From: DASYAE01 sp036501535
Lineage (GTDB): Bacteria; Actinomycetota; Actinomycetes; Streptomycetales; Catenulisporaceae
DNA length: 64,000 bases
Assembly (NCBI GenBank): GCA_036501535.1
Contig: DASYAE010000205.1
Location: 7,352 to 71,351 of the forward strand
Direction of reading: 5' to 3'
The notes under the pieces were generated by a model. The model saw only the letters and a list, made by a program, of their open reading frames with translations. It had not been told where the DNA came from and ran no database searches. Positions 53,473 to 61,197 of the stretch are shown here, piece by piece. The position numbers and the translations under genes are program-made. Position 1 is the first letter of the stretch, and each line of letters opens with the position of its first letter.

Positions 53473-54213
53473 GTGGCGGAGAACAGCACGGCCAGATCGG
53501 TCCTGGTGACCGGAGGGAACCGCGGCATCGGCCTGGCCATCGCGCGGGCCTTCGCCGAGCAGGGCGACAAGGTCGCGGTCACCTACCGCTCCGGCGAGCC
53601 GCCGGTGCTGCCGGTGAAGGGCGACGGCGCGTTCCTCGCGGTGCGCTGCGACGTGACCGACACCGCCGCGGTCGACAAGGCCTTCGACGAGGTCCAGGCC
53701 GCGCACGGACCGGTCGAGATCCTGGTGGCCAACGCCGGCATCACCCGCGACACGCTGCTCCTGCGGATGTCCGACGAGGACTTCGAGGCGGTCGTCGACA
53801 CCAACCTCAAGGGCTCCTTCCGGGTCGCCAAGCGGGCCGCGAAGGGGATGCTGCGCCTGCGCCGCGGCCGGATCGTCTTCATCTCCTCGGTGGTGGGCCT
53901 GTACGGCTCGGCCGGCCAGGCCAACTACGCCGCCTCGAAGGCCGGCCTGGTCGGCATGGCCCGCTCGCTGGCCCGCGAGCTCGGCTCGCGCGCGATCACC
54001 GCCAACGTGGTCGCCCCCGGCTTCGTGGAGACCGAGATGACCGGCGCGCTGACCGAGGAGCGCCGGGCCGAGATCGCCACGCTGATCCCGCTGGGCCGCT
54101 ACGCGACCACCGACGAGGTGGCCGGCGTGGTCAGGTTCCTGGCCTCGCCCGAGGCCGCTTACATCAACGGCGCCGTCATCCCGGTCGACGGCGGACTCGG
54201 AATGGGGCACTGA
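53473..54213 (+). CDS. fabG: 3-oxoacyl-ACP reductase
   Basis: The 246-residue SDR has VTGGNRGIGLAIARAF, LVANAGITRDTLL, the catalytic Ser and Tyr/Lys in FISSVVGLYGSAGQ and NYAASKAG, and INGAVIPVDGGLGMGH at the end. It reduces 3-ketoacyl-ACP with NADPH. GTG 53473 has GGAGAAGG upstream. It is followed after 7 bp by fabI, forming an elongation-reductase pair for fatty acid synthesis, as in streptomycetes. Two copies of TTGCCGATA with an 18-bp period precede it. Confidence 0.92.
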   Translation: MAENSTARSVLVTGGNRGIGLAIARAFAEQGDKVAVTYRSGEPPVLPVKGDGAFLAVRCDVTDTAAVDKAFDEVQAAHGPVEILVANAGITRDTLLLRMSDEDFEAVVDTNLKGSFRVAKRAAKGMLRLRRGRIVFISSVVGLYGSAGQANYAASKAGLVGMARSLARELGSRAITANVVAPGFVETEMTGALTEERRAEIATLIPLGRYATTDEVAGVVRFLASPEAAYINGAVIPVDGGLGMGH

Positions 54214-54220
54214 AGCAGTC

Positions 54221-54988
54221 ATGGGCATCCTGGACGGCAAGCGGGTCCTGGTCACCGGCGTCCTCACCGACGCGTCGATCGCCTTCAGCGTCGCGCGGCT
54301 GGCGATGGAGCAGGGCGCGAAGGTGGTGCTCACCGGGTACGGCCGGCTCTCCCTGGTCAAGCGGATCGCGCAGCGGCTGCCGGAGCCGCCGCCGGTCATC
54401 GAGCTCGACGTCACCAACGCCGAGCACCTCGAGACGCTGCCGGACCGGATCCGCGAGCACGTCGACGGGCTCGACGGGATCGTGCACTCGATCGCGTTCG
54501 GCCCGCAGGACGCGCTCGGCGGCAACTTCCTGACCGCGCCGTGGGACTCGGTCGCCACGGCGGTCAACGTGTCGACGTACTCGTACAAGGCGCTGGCGGT
54601 CGCCTGCGCGCCGCTGTTCGGCCCGCAGGGCGGCTCGATCGTCGGCCTCGACTTCGACGCGCAGGTCACCTGGCCCGGCTACGACTGGATGGGAGTCGCC
54701 AAGGCGGCCCTGGAGGCGACCAGCCGCTACCTGGCCCGGGACCTCGGCCCGCGCGGCATCCGGTCCAACCTGATCTCGGCCGGCCCGATCAAGACCATGG
54801 CGGCCAGCTCGATCCCCACCTTCGAGTACTTCCACGGGGTCTGGGACGAGCGCGCCCCGATCGGCTGGGACCTGACCGACCCCGAGCCGGCCGCCCGCGG
54901 CGTGGTCGCGCTGCTGTCCGACTGGTTCCCGAAGACCACGGCCGAGATCGTGCACGTGGACGGCGGGGTGCACGCCATGGGGGCCTGA
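54221..54988 (+). CDS. fabI: Enoyl-ACP reductase (NADH)
   Basis: The 255-residue atypical SDR has GKRVLVTGVLTDASIAFSVA, the FabI Tyr-x6-Lys in YDWMGVAKAALEA and GPIKTMAASSIP. The sequence is of the InhA/FabI type that is the target of isoniazid- or triclosan-like inhibitors. It performs the last reduction in the fatty acid cycle. It is 7 bp from fabG, and a hairpin with a U-rich end follows about 40 bp after its stop. Confidence 0.94.
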   Translation: MGILDGKRVLVTGVLTDASIAFSVARLAMEQGAKVVLTGYGRLSLVKRIAQRLPEPPPVIELDVTNAEHLETLPDRIREHVDGLDGIVHSIAFGPQDALGGNFLTAPWDSVATAVNVSTYSYKALAVACAPLFGPQGGSIVGLDFDAQVTWPGYDWMGVAKAALEATSRYLARDLGPRGIRSNLISAGPIKTMAASSIPTFEYFHGVWDERAPIGWDLTDPEPAARGVVALLSDWFPKTTAEIVHVDGGVHAMGA

Positions 54989-55029
54989 GCCGCCCGAATC
55001 GGACCCCTGATCTTCAGGGCACGAATAAA

Positions 55030-55075
55030 ACGCCGCGCGAGCACCCGGGAGAGGTGCCGCGCGGCGTCTGTTTTC
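55030..55075 (+). terminator. Stem-loop terminator after fabI
   Basis: ACGCCGCGCG-A-GCACC (55030-55045) pairs with GGTGC-CGCGCGGCGT (55053-55067), with a single bulged A and a 7-nt loop. CTGTTTTCG follows. This fits an intrinsic terminator for the fabG-fabI transcript. Confidence 0.8.
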
Positions 55076-55138
55076 GTTACTGTGGATGCACAGTCAGTCA
55101 GACCTGACGGTGGGACGGACCCGGGGGAGGGTCGGACG

Positions 55139-55756
55139 GTGGTTGCGGTCAGCGCGGGCGGCACGGGCGGCGCGTCGTCGATGTACTCGGTCCAGATCGA
55201 GTCGCTGCAGACCTATCAGCGGCAGCTGACGACGATCCTGAACGACCTGCAGAACGGCCAGCAGAGCAGGCTGGACCATGCCGGGACCGGGAAGTCGGTG
55301 TTCGGGAGCTTCCCCGAGGCGGTGTCGTTCTCGACCGCCTTCGAGACCGTGCGCCAGGAGCTGATCAACTCCTTCGGCGAGATCACCGGGCTGGTCGAGG
55401 CCATGATCAAGGCGCTGGGCTCGAGCGCGAGCAACTACCAGGCGGCGGAGGAGCAGATCGCGCAGCAGTTCAATGCGATCAGCAGCCAGTACGGGTATCC
55501 GGTGGGGAGCGGTTCGGGCTCCGGCGGTTCCGGCTCGGGCTCCGGGAGCGGCACGACCTCGAGTACGGGCTCTGGCACCGGCACGAGTAAGAGCACGCCG
55601 ACCTCGACCGGGCCGACGTACGCCCTCTCCGGCAGCACCCCTGCGGCGAGCGGCACCGGCACCGGCACCGGGACCACAGGGCAGAGCGGCAGCGGCGACA
55701 CGACGGACGGCACCGGCAGCACCGACGGCAACGCGTCGGCGGGGGCGCTCGGCTAG
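55139..55756 (+). CDS. WXG100-like protein with a Gly/Ser/Thr-rich tail
   Basis: The 205-residue protein has a helical hairpin in its first 115 residues. The turn has FGSFPEA in place of WxG, and YQAAEE (Y100-x3-E104) follows, the C-terminal secretion-type motif of WXG100 partners. From about 120 on, the tail is almost only Gly, Ser and Thr, apparently disordered. It may be a secreted ESX-type partner of the larger protein that follows, 45 bp downstream. GTG 55139 is the start because GGGGGAGGG precedes it; an earlier in-frame GTG at 55082 lacks a site. Confidence 0.72.
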   Translation: MVAVSAGGTGGASSMYSVQIESLQTYQRQLTTILNDLQNGQQSRLDHAGTGKSVFGSFPEAVSFSTAFETVRQELINSFGEITGLVEAMIKALGSSASNYQAAEEQIAQQFNAISSQYGYPVGSGSGSGGSGSGSGSGTTSSTGSGTGTSKSTPTSTGPTYALSGSTPAASGTGTGTGTTGQSGSGDTTDGTGSTDGNASAGALG

Positions 55757-55801
55757 GCCGCGGCCCGGCCGGCCGGGCCCGGACCACCACAGGGAGGAAG
55801 C

Positions 55802-57079
55802 GTGAGTGCGAGCCACGGCGACTACAAGTCGATGAGCCACCAGCAGCTCTACGACTACGCCAGCAGCGGCAGCCTGAGCGCGATCGACAGCAGTCAGGGC
55901 ACGATCAAGACCTACGCCACCGACCTCGACCAGGCGACCACGGACCTGAGCAAGACGCTCTCCGCGATCCAGCAGGACTGGACCGGCGCGGCCTCGGACA
56001 GCTACTTCGAGCAGGCGCAGGCCGTGGTCACGAACATGCAGGGCCAGGTCTCCGACGCACAGAACACGGCGAAGGCGCTCGGCACCGCCTACAACGCGCT
56101 GGCCGCCGCCCGGCACGACATGCCGCACCCGCCGAGCGAGGCCGAGAAGCTGCTCGCGAGCGTCAACAACGCGCCGGCCGGGCTCAACATTCTGGCCGGC
56201 GTGATGACCGACGGCACGTCGGCCATCGCCTCGAAGCAGGCGCAGGCCGCGATCAACAACAGCCGCCAGAAGGCGATCAGCACGATGGAGGCGCTGGCGG
56301 CGGGCTACGAGCAGGCGCAGAGCGAGCTGCCGGACGTAGGCGAGGGGATCGACAAGAAGAAAGACGATAGTTCGCAGAGCCAAACGCAGACCGGGACCCA
56401 GGTCCCGCTCAACGGTGGTGCCGGAGCCGTCGTGCCGATCTTCTACCCGAGCCCGGCCAGCGGTTTGACGACCGGCGCGTCAGGCGCGGGCAGCGGCAGC
56501 GGCTCGGCGAAGAACCCTGGTGCCGGCTCCGGCAGTCCTCAGCCGGGGACCTCGCTGCAGGGAGCGGGCGCCACGGCCGGGGCGGGAAGCGGTCCGATCG
56601 GCGCGACGACGCCGACGACCGGATTGGCCGCCGCCACGGGCGGGGCAGGTGCCAACGCCTCGGGACTCGTCGGCGTCTACGGCGCGGGGAGTCTGAGCAC
56701 GGTCTCGCCGTCAGGGCTCTTCGGCGAGGCGGACGACGGCGGGTACGCCGGTGCCGGTGTCGGCGGCGGGGCCGGCGCAGCGGATTTCGGCGACGAGGGC
56801 ACTGCGGCACTCGGTCTCAGCGGCGCGGGCGGCGTTGAGACCGGAGGCGAGGCCGTCGGTGCCGCCGGCTCGGCGGACGGGCTCGCTGCGGCCGACGGCG
56901 CTGCTCCGGCCGGTACCGAGAATCAGGGGTCTGAAGGTCCGATGGGCGGAATGGGCGGCCGCGGCGGCGGCGCCGGCTCCGGAGACGAGCAGCGCGCGAA
57001 CTCCCAGTACATCCGGGAGGACGAAGACTATTGGTACGGAGACAAGAAATATGCGCCACCAGGGGGTCTCATTGAGTAG
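55802..57079 (+). CDS. WXG100/PPE-like ESX substrate
   Basis: The 425-residue protein has an N-terminal four-helix-like region with IQQDWTGAASDSYFEQ (WTG at 60-62), the WxG turn of type VII secretion substrates. A Gly/Ala/Ser-rich middle of about 200 residues follows. It ends with YIREDEDYWYGDKKYAPPGG, close to conserved C-termini of actinomycete ESX-associated proteins. It would be exported by a type VII (ESX) apparatus. The GTG start (55802) follows AGGGAGGAAG. It lies between a WXG-like gene and a mycosin gene, a likely functional unit. Confidence 0.8.
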   Translation: MSASHGDYKSMSHQQLYDYASSGSLSAIDSSQGTIKTYATDLDQATTDLSKTLSAIQQDWTGAASDSYFEQAQAVVTNMQGQVSDAQNTAKALGTAYNALAAARHDMPHPPSEAEKLLASVNNAPAGLNILAGVMTDGTSAIASKQAQAAINNSRQKAISTMEALAAGYEQAQSELPDVGEGIDKKKDDSSQSQTQTGTQVPLNGGAGAVVPIFYPSPASGLTTGASGAGSGSGSAKNPGAGSGSPQPGTSLQGAGATAGAGSGPIGATTPTTGLAAATGGAGANASGLVGVYGAGSLSTVSPSGLFGEADDGGYAGAGVGGGAGAADFGDEGTAALGLSGAGGVETGGEAVGAAGSADGLAAADGAAPAGTENQGSEGPMGGMGGRGGGAGSGDEQRANSQYIREDEDYWYGDKKYAPPGGLIE

Positions 57080-57239
57080 CCGTCACCGGTAGCCTGGGGC
57101 GGGCACGTGCTCGGGTGAGGTGTTTCACTGCAGATCAGCGCGATATCGATCAATGCAGTACTGATCGACTAGTGCTGATAGACACAACGCGGGAGCCAGT
57201 GCCGATCGGCGTCGGGCGGACGGATGGGGAGAGGCGCGC
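57080..57239. promoter_or_regulatory. AT-richer leader before the mycosin gene
   Basis: This 160-bp spacer is richer in A/T than its surroundings. It contains CAGTACT-8-AGTGCTG (57152-57173), an inverted repeat with one mismatch, and a nearby GATCA-9-TGATC pair. Either could bind a regulator. The WXG-like genes before it probably form their own transcript. Confidence 0.5.
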
Positions 57240-58757
57240 ATGATGAGGGAGAGGCGCGGCGGAATGCGGGCCACGCTCGGCGTTGCGGGCGCGATCAGCC
57301 TGGTGGCGTTGGCCGCCATTCCCGCTCAGGCATCGGACAACCCGGTCTTCGACGCCGAATGGGCGCTGAGCTCTTCCGTGTTCAACGTGACTCAGATCTG
57401 GAGCCAGTATCAGGCCCGCGGTTCTGGGGTGAAGGTCGCCGTGGTCGACTCTGGGGTGGATCCGAGCCAGCCGGATCTGCAGGGCTCGCTGCTGTCGGGG
57501 CAGAATCTGACCGACCCGAGCAATCCGAATGCGAATACCGCGGACAACAACTCGGAGTACCACGGGACCGATGTGGCCTCGATCATCGCTGCGCATGGGC
57601 ACGGCTCGGCCGACGCACTGCAGGGCATGATCGGCCTGGCGCCTCAGGCGAAGATTCTGCCGGTGAAGGTGGCCGACACAGGCAATCCGACCAACGTGTC
57701 GGTTGACGCAGGTATCGAGTATGCGGCCGACCACGGCGCGAAGGTGATCAACGTTTCGGTCGGGCAGGGAGATATCAACGGAGACTGCGATCCCGTGGAG
57801 AACACGGCCGTCGACGACGCGTTGAGCAAGGGCGCCATCGTCGTGGTGGCGGCCGGGAACGCGGCGCAGCAGAACAACGAGTCGAACTGCTACGGCCTGA
57901 TCCCCGGCGTCGTCGAGGTCGCCAACATCCAGCAGAACGGCCAGGTGGATGCGGACTCGGACTACAACAGCAACCTGGCCGTCGCGGCGCCGGGCGACAA
58001 CATCGAGGAGCCGGCCCCGAACGGCCAGTACAACACCGGGGACGGCACCTCGCTTTCGGCGCCGTTCGTCTCCGCCGAGGCCGCGCTGATCATCGCAATG
58101 CACCCGACCTGGACGCCGGGCCAGGTGATCCGGGACATCATCGACAACACGGCGCAGGGCACCGGCCAGCGCATCGACGACCACGTGGGCTACGGCGTCA
58201 TCGACCCGCTCAAGGCCCTCGGCGCCGCGGCGCCGACGCAGACGAGCAATCCGCTCGGCGGCCCCGCGGCCGGCTCGGGCGGTTCGGCCACGTCGACCGC
58301 GGCCGCCGCTCCGGACTCCTCGACCAAGACCTCGAGCATCGTGGTCTACATCGGCATCGGCGCCGGGATCCTGGTGCTGATCGGCCTGATCGTGTTCTTC
58401 ATCGGCAAGGGCAAGAAGGACGGCCGCGGCGGGGGAGGAGGAGGCGGGGGCGGCAGCGTCTTCACTCCGCAGCAGCCCGGTCCCGGCGGCATGCAGGCGC
58501 CGCTGCCCGGTCAGCAGCAGCCGCCGATGGGGTATCCGGGTTCGGCGCCGCCACCGCCGCAGTACTCCGGCGCCGGGTCGGGCCGCTCGCCCGGCGCCGC
58601 GGGCCCGTACCAGCAGGGCCGGCAGCCGCAGTATCAGCAGCCGAATCCGATCGGGCTGGGCTGGCCGCAGGGGCAGGGCCAAGGGCAGCAGCAGGGGCAG
58701 GGCCAGCAGCAGTACCCGCCGCAGCAGGAGGCCTGGTCGCCGCCCCCACAGCAGTAG
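57240..58757 (+). CDS. Mycosin (type VII secretion-associated subtilisin) with an extra cytoplasmic tail
   Basis: The 505-residue protein has a signal peptide (to about residue 31) and an S8 serine protease domain: D70 in VAVVDSGVD, H108 in EYHGTDVASI, N207 in AAGN and S271 in GTSLSAPF. Cys183 and Cys217 may form a disulphide. A transmembrane helix at about 366-388 is followed by a Gly run and a Pro/Gln-rich tail of about 115 residues, which usual mycosins lack. Mycosins are required for ESX secretion and cleave ESX substrates. ATG 57240 has GGGGAGAGG upstream. It lies after two WXG-like genes. Confidence 0.9.
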   Translation: MMRERRGGMRATLGVAGAISLVALAAIPAQASDNPVFDAEWALSSSVFNVTQIWSQYQARGSGVKVAVVDSGVDPSQPDLQGSLLSGQNLTDPSNPNANTADNNSEYHGTDVASIIAAHGHGSADALQGMIGLAPQAKILPVKVADTGNPTNVSVDAGIEYAADHGAKVINVSVGQGDINGDCDPVENTAVDDALSKGAIVVVAAGNAAQQNNESNCYGLIPGVVEVANIQQNGQVDADSDYNSNLAVAAPGDNIEEPAPNGQYNTGDGTSLSAPFVSAEAALIIAMHPTWTPGQVIRDIIDNTAQGTGQRIDDHVGYGVIDPLKALGAAAPTQTSNPLGGPAAGSGGSATSTAAAAPDSSTKTSSIVVYIGIGAGILVLIGLIVFFIGKGKKDGRGGGGGGGGGSVFTPQQPGPGGMQAPLPGQQQPPMGYPGSAPPPPQYSGAGSGRSPGAAGPYQQGRQPQYQQPNPIGLGWPQGQGQGQQQGQGQQQYPPQQEAWSPPPQQ

Positions 58758-58804
58758 CGGCTGCGGCGTCGGCGGACCGGCGCCCACGCGAAACCGACCC
58801 GGTC

Positions 58805-59686
58805 CTACGGCGCGGTGCCGTTCATGATCGCCTGGACCATCTTCGCCGCCTGGTCCTGCCACTGCGCATACGCGGTCGGATAAGCCGATCGCTGGACGGC
58901 CTGCGCGGATTCCCACAGTGTCTGGCTCTGGTAGTTCGGCGCGTATTCCAGCAGCGCGGCCAGGAACGCGTCGGCCGCGTACGCCGGGTCGGTCACCTGG
59001 GCGGCCGAGCCCCAGCCCTCGGACGGGCGCTGCTGGAACAGGCCCAGCGAGTCGTAGTTCGTCGCCGTGGTCAGGTTGGTCAGCGAGGATTCCTGCATCG
59101 CCGTCGCCACCGCGATGACCGCCGCGTAGGGGGACATACCGCGCCGTTCGACCGCTGCGGCGATGGCGGCCGCGTTCGACCACTGGTCCGGGCTGGCGGA
59201 GAAGTACTGCTGGGTGCCGTAGAGGCCGGTCGGCTCGAGGACGGACATCGCCGCGTCGCGGTACGGGTCCGGCGCCGCCGCCATGGAAGAGCTCGAGTTC
59301 GCGCCCGCCGCCGACGGTGAGGCCGACGCCGCCGGGGACGCGCCCGCGCCCCTCCCCTTGCCAGTGCCAGTACCACCGCCACTACCTCTACCGAGCGCGG
59401 CGAGCGTCGGGGGAGTGGCCTTGCGGTTCGCGCCGAGGGCGCCGCCGATGCCGGCTTCCGCGCCCTGGCCTGCTGCGGCGGTCTTGGCCTTCCGGGTCTT
59501 CGGGATGAATCCCGGGTGCGCCGGGGCGCCGTGCGCCTGGCCGCCGGCCGGGTTAGGCAGGGTGGTGATGCCCGTGATGCCTGTTATGGTCGCCGCGGCG
59601 GCCGTCCCGGCCGGGACGACGATCGCCGCGGTGACGGCGGCGGTGAAGACGGTCGTGCGGGCCTTGGGTTTGCGGTGGGTGCCCAT
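58805..59686 (-). CDS. Secreted lytic transglycosylase-like protein under a c-di-AMP riboswitch
   Basis: The 293-residue protein has an N-terminal signal peptide (to about residue 32), a low-complexity region to about 140 and a C-terminal lysozyme-like domain. AMQESSLTNL (E199) is the lytic transglycosylase catalytic region, followed by DSLGLFQQRPSEGWG, NYQSQTLWESAQAVQRSAYP. It would cleave peptidoglycan outside the cell during growth or germination. Start ATG 59684-59686. Its leader holds a c-di-AMP riboswitch, a frequent arrangement for cell wall hydrolases in actinobacteria. A paralogue lies 420 bp beyond. Confidence 0.8.
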   Translation of the reverse strand: MGTHRKPKARTTVFTAAVTAAIVVPAGTAAAATITGITGITTLPNPAGGQAHGAPAHPGFIPKTRKAKTAAAGQGAEAGIGGALGANRKATPPTLAALGRGSGGGTGTGKGRGAGASPAASASPSAAGANSSSSMAAAPDPYRDAAMSVLEPTGLYGTQQYFSASPDQWSNAAAIAAAVERRGMSPYAAVIAVATAMQESSLTNLTTATNYDSLGLFQQRPSEGWGSAAQVTDPAYAADAFLAALLEYAPNYQSQTLWESAQAVQRSAYPTAYAQWQDQAAKMVQAIMNGTAP

Positions 59687-60105
59687 ACTGAGGTGCGCCG
59701 TGCCTCTCTTCCAGCCGCCTACCGGGTCAGCTGACGGGTTCGGGCGGGAAGGAAGTCGCCCTACGGCGCGCGGGGCGCCGATTCACCCCGGGGAACACGG
59801 TGGGTCCCCGGCTCCACCGCCGGTCGCGCGACTCGCGTAACCGGTTTTTGGGTGGACTCGGCGGGTGCCCGGTGCCGTCCCATGACGGCGTCGGCCGGGT
59901 GCACGAGAGCGACCCTAGGAGACTCGCGGAAGCCGTGTCACCCGTTCGGCGGTGATTGAGCCGTTCTCACCCGAATCGCCGCGCTACGCCACAGTCTCGG
60001 CAGGTCGCCGCACGCCTGACGCGGCCTCATCTGACCTCGAGTCAGCAGACATCCACCCGACAGGCGACCCGGAGAGCGGAGAACGGAAGACGGGAGAGCG
60101 AACGG
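59687..60105. other. Intergenic region between two paralogous hydrolase genes
   Basis: The 419 bp hold no supported gene. The part next to the first hydrolase is the riboswitch (59703-59840). The remainder, 59841-60105, includes AT-richer sequence that may be the promoter of that gene, with TAGGGT (minus strand) near 59913-59918, and the 3' end of the second hydrolase. Confidence 0.6.
59703..59840 (-). promoter_or_regulatory. c-di-AMP (ydaO/yuaA) riboswitch
   Basis: On the minus strand the leader contains GGTGGAGCCGGGGA, GGGGTGAATCGG, CCGTAGGG and GAACCCGTCAGCTGACC (59725-59741), then CGGTAGGCGG, in the order of the actinobacterial ydaO motif. It ends about 16-20 bp before the start codon. 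Established knowledge: ydaO RNAs bind c-di-AMP and turn off wall hydrolase genes such as rpf in actinomycetes. The 5' boundary is approximate. Confidence 0.9.
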
Positions 60106-61017
60106 TCAGGACGCGCTCGGCGACGGCGATGCCGACGTGGAGGCCGACGCCGAGGCGGACCCCTCCGGCGGCACCGACGGCATCGGCGCGGCGGAGCCCG
60201 TGGCCGCGGGGACCGGAACCGGGGCCTGGCCGGTGGAGATGGCCAGCACGATCTGCACGGCCTGCGCCTGCCACTGGGCGTACGCGGTCGGGAAGCCGGA
60301 GCGCTGCACCGCCTGCGCCGCCTCCCAGACGTCCATCGTCTGGTAGCTCGGCGCGTAGGTCAGCAGCGCGGAGAGGAAGGCCCGGGTCGCGTAGTCCGGA
60401 TCGGTGATCTGGTCGGGCGTTCCCCAGCCCTCCGACGGGCGCTGCTGGAACAGGCCCAGCGAGTCGGCGTTCGTCGCGGTGGTCAGGTTCTGCAGGCTCG
60501 ACTCCTGCATCGCCGTGGACAGCGCTATCACCGCCGCGTACGGGCTCAGGCCCTGCTCGTCGGTGACCTCGACGATGGTGACCGCGTTCTCCCACTGGTC
60601 GTTGTCGAGGTTCATCGTCGACTGGTCGCCGTACAGGCCGGTCGGCTCGAGCTCGGCGTCCGTCACCCCGGCGAAGGGGTAGCCCGGCGTGGTCGCGCTG
60701 GGGCTGGGTGACGCGGTGGGCGAAGCGGAGGCAGACGGCGTGGCGGTCGCGTGGGTCAAGCCCGTTCCGGGCAGGACGACCACCGGTCCGACGGCGACCT
60801 TCGGTGCGGGGCCGAGGGCGGGCAGTCCGGTCGCGGCGAGTCCGCCGGTGATCGACATCGCCGCGGCGATGCCGCCCGGCGCGCCGATCACGGTGCCGGC
60901 GAGCGCGGCGAAGGTGACCGCGGGATACCGCCGCGTCCACGGCAGCGGCCCGGCGGTCGTGAAGACCCGGCTCGTCGCCTTGATGCTGCGGTGCCTCGCC
61001 TTACTGTGCGCGCCCAC
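60106..61017 (-). CDS. Paralogous secreted lytic transglycosylase-like protein
   Basis: The 303-residue protein is a paralogue of the one at 58.8-59.7 kb. It shares AMQESSLQNL (E172), DSLGLFQQRPSEGWG and WEAAQAVQRSGFPTAYAQWQ. It has a long N-terminal region with a possible signal-anchor near 34-62, a Ser/Pro-rich linker (90-112), and an added Ser/Pro/Ala-rich tail of about 45 residues absent from its sister. Its leader lacks the riboswitch and instead has a GTGACA-18-TATGGT promoter. GTG 61017 is the start. It would act on cell wall peptidoglycan. Confidence 0.78.
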   Translation of the reverse strand: MGAHSKARHRSIKATSRVFTTAGPLPWTRRYPAVTFAALAGTVIGAPGGIAAAMSITGGLAATGLPALGPAPKVAVGPVVVLPGTGLTHATATPSASASPTASPSPSATTPGYPFAGVTDAELEPTGLYGDQSTMNLDNDQWENAVTIVEVTDEQGLSPYAAVIALSTAMQESSLQNLTTATNADSLGLFQQRPSEGWGTPDQITDPDYATRAFLSALLTYAPSYQTMDVWEAAQAVQRSGFPTAYAQWQAQAVQIVLAISTGQAPVPVPAATGSAAPMPSVPPEGSASASASTSASPSPSAS

Positions 61018-61066
61018 CGACCGGTTCGACCTCCCGAAGCGTCACCACCCTGTTATCTGACCGATG

Positions 61067-61096
61067 ACCATACAAGAAGTCCGGTGATCCTGTCAC
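61067..61096 (-). promoter_or_regulatory. Promoter of the second transglycosylase-like gene
   Basis: Read on the minus strand, GTGACA (61091-61096) and TATGGT (61067-61072) are 18 bp apart, close to the principal sigma consensus. The predicted transcript starts about 60 and the leader about 45 bp before the GTG at 61017, with GGGAGG inside it. No riboswitch is present. Confidence 0.65.
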
Positions 61097-61197
61097 GAGT
61101 TGCGGCCGCGCAAATATCGTGCCGATGCCGAACGTCTGGGCGATTGTCCAGGGCGGACGAGAGAAACAGGTTGGCCAAGCCGGCGGCGCGACTGTGT

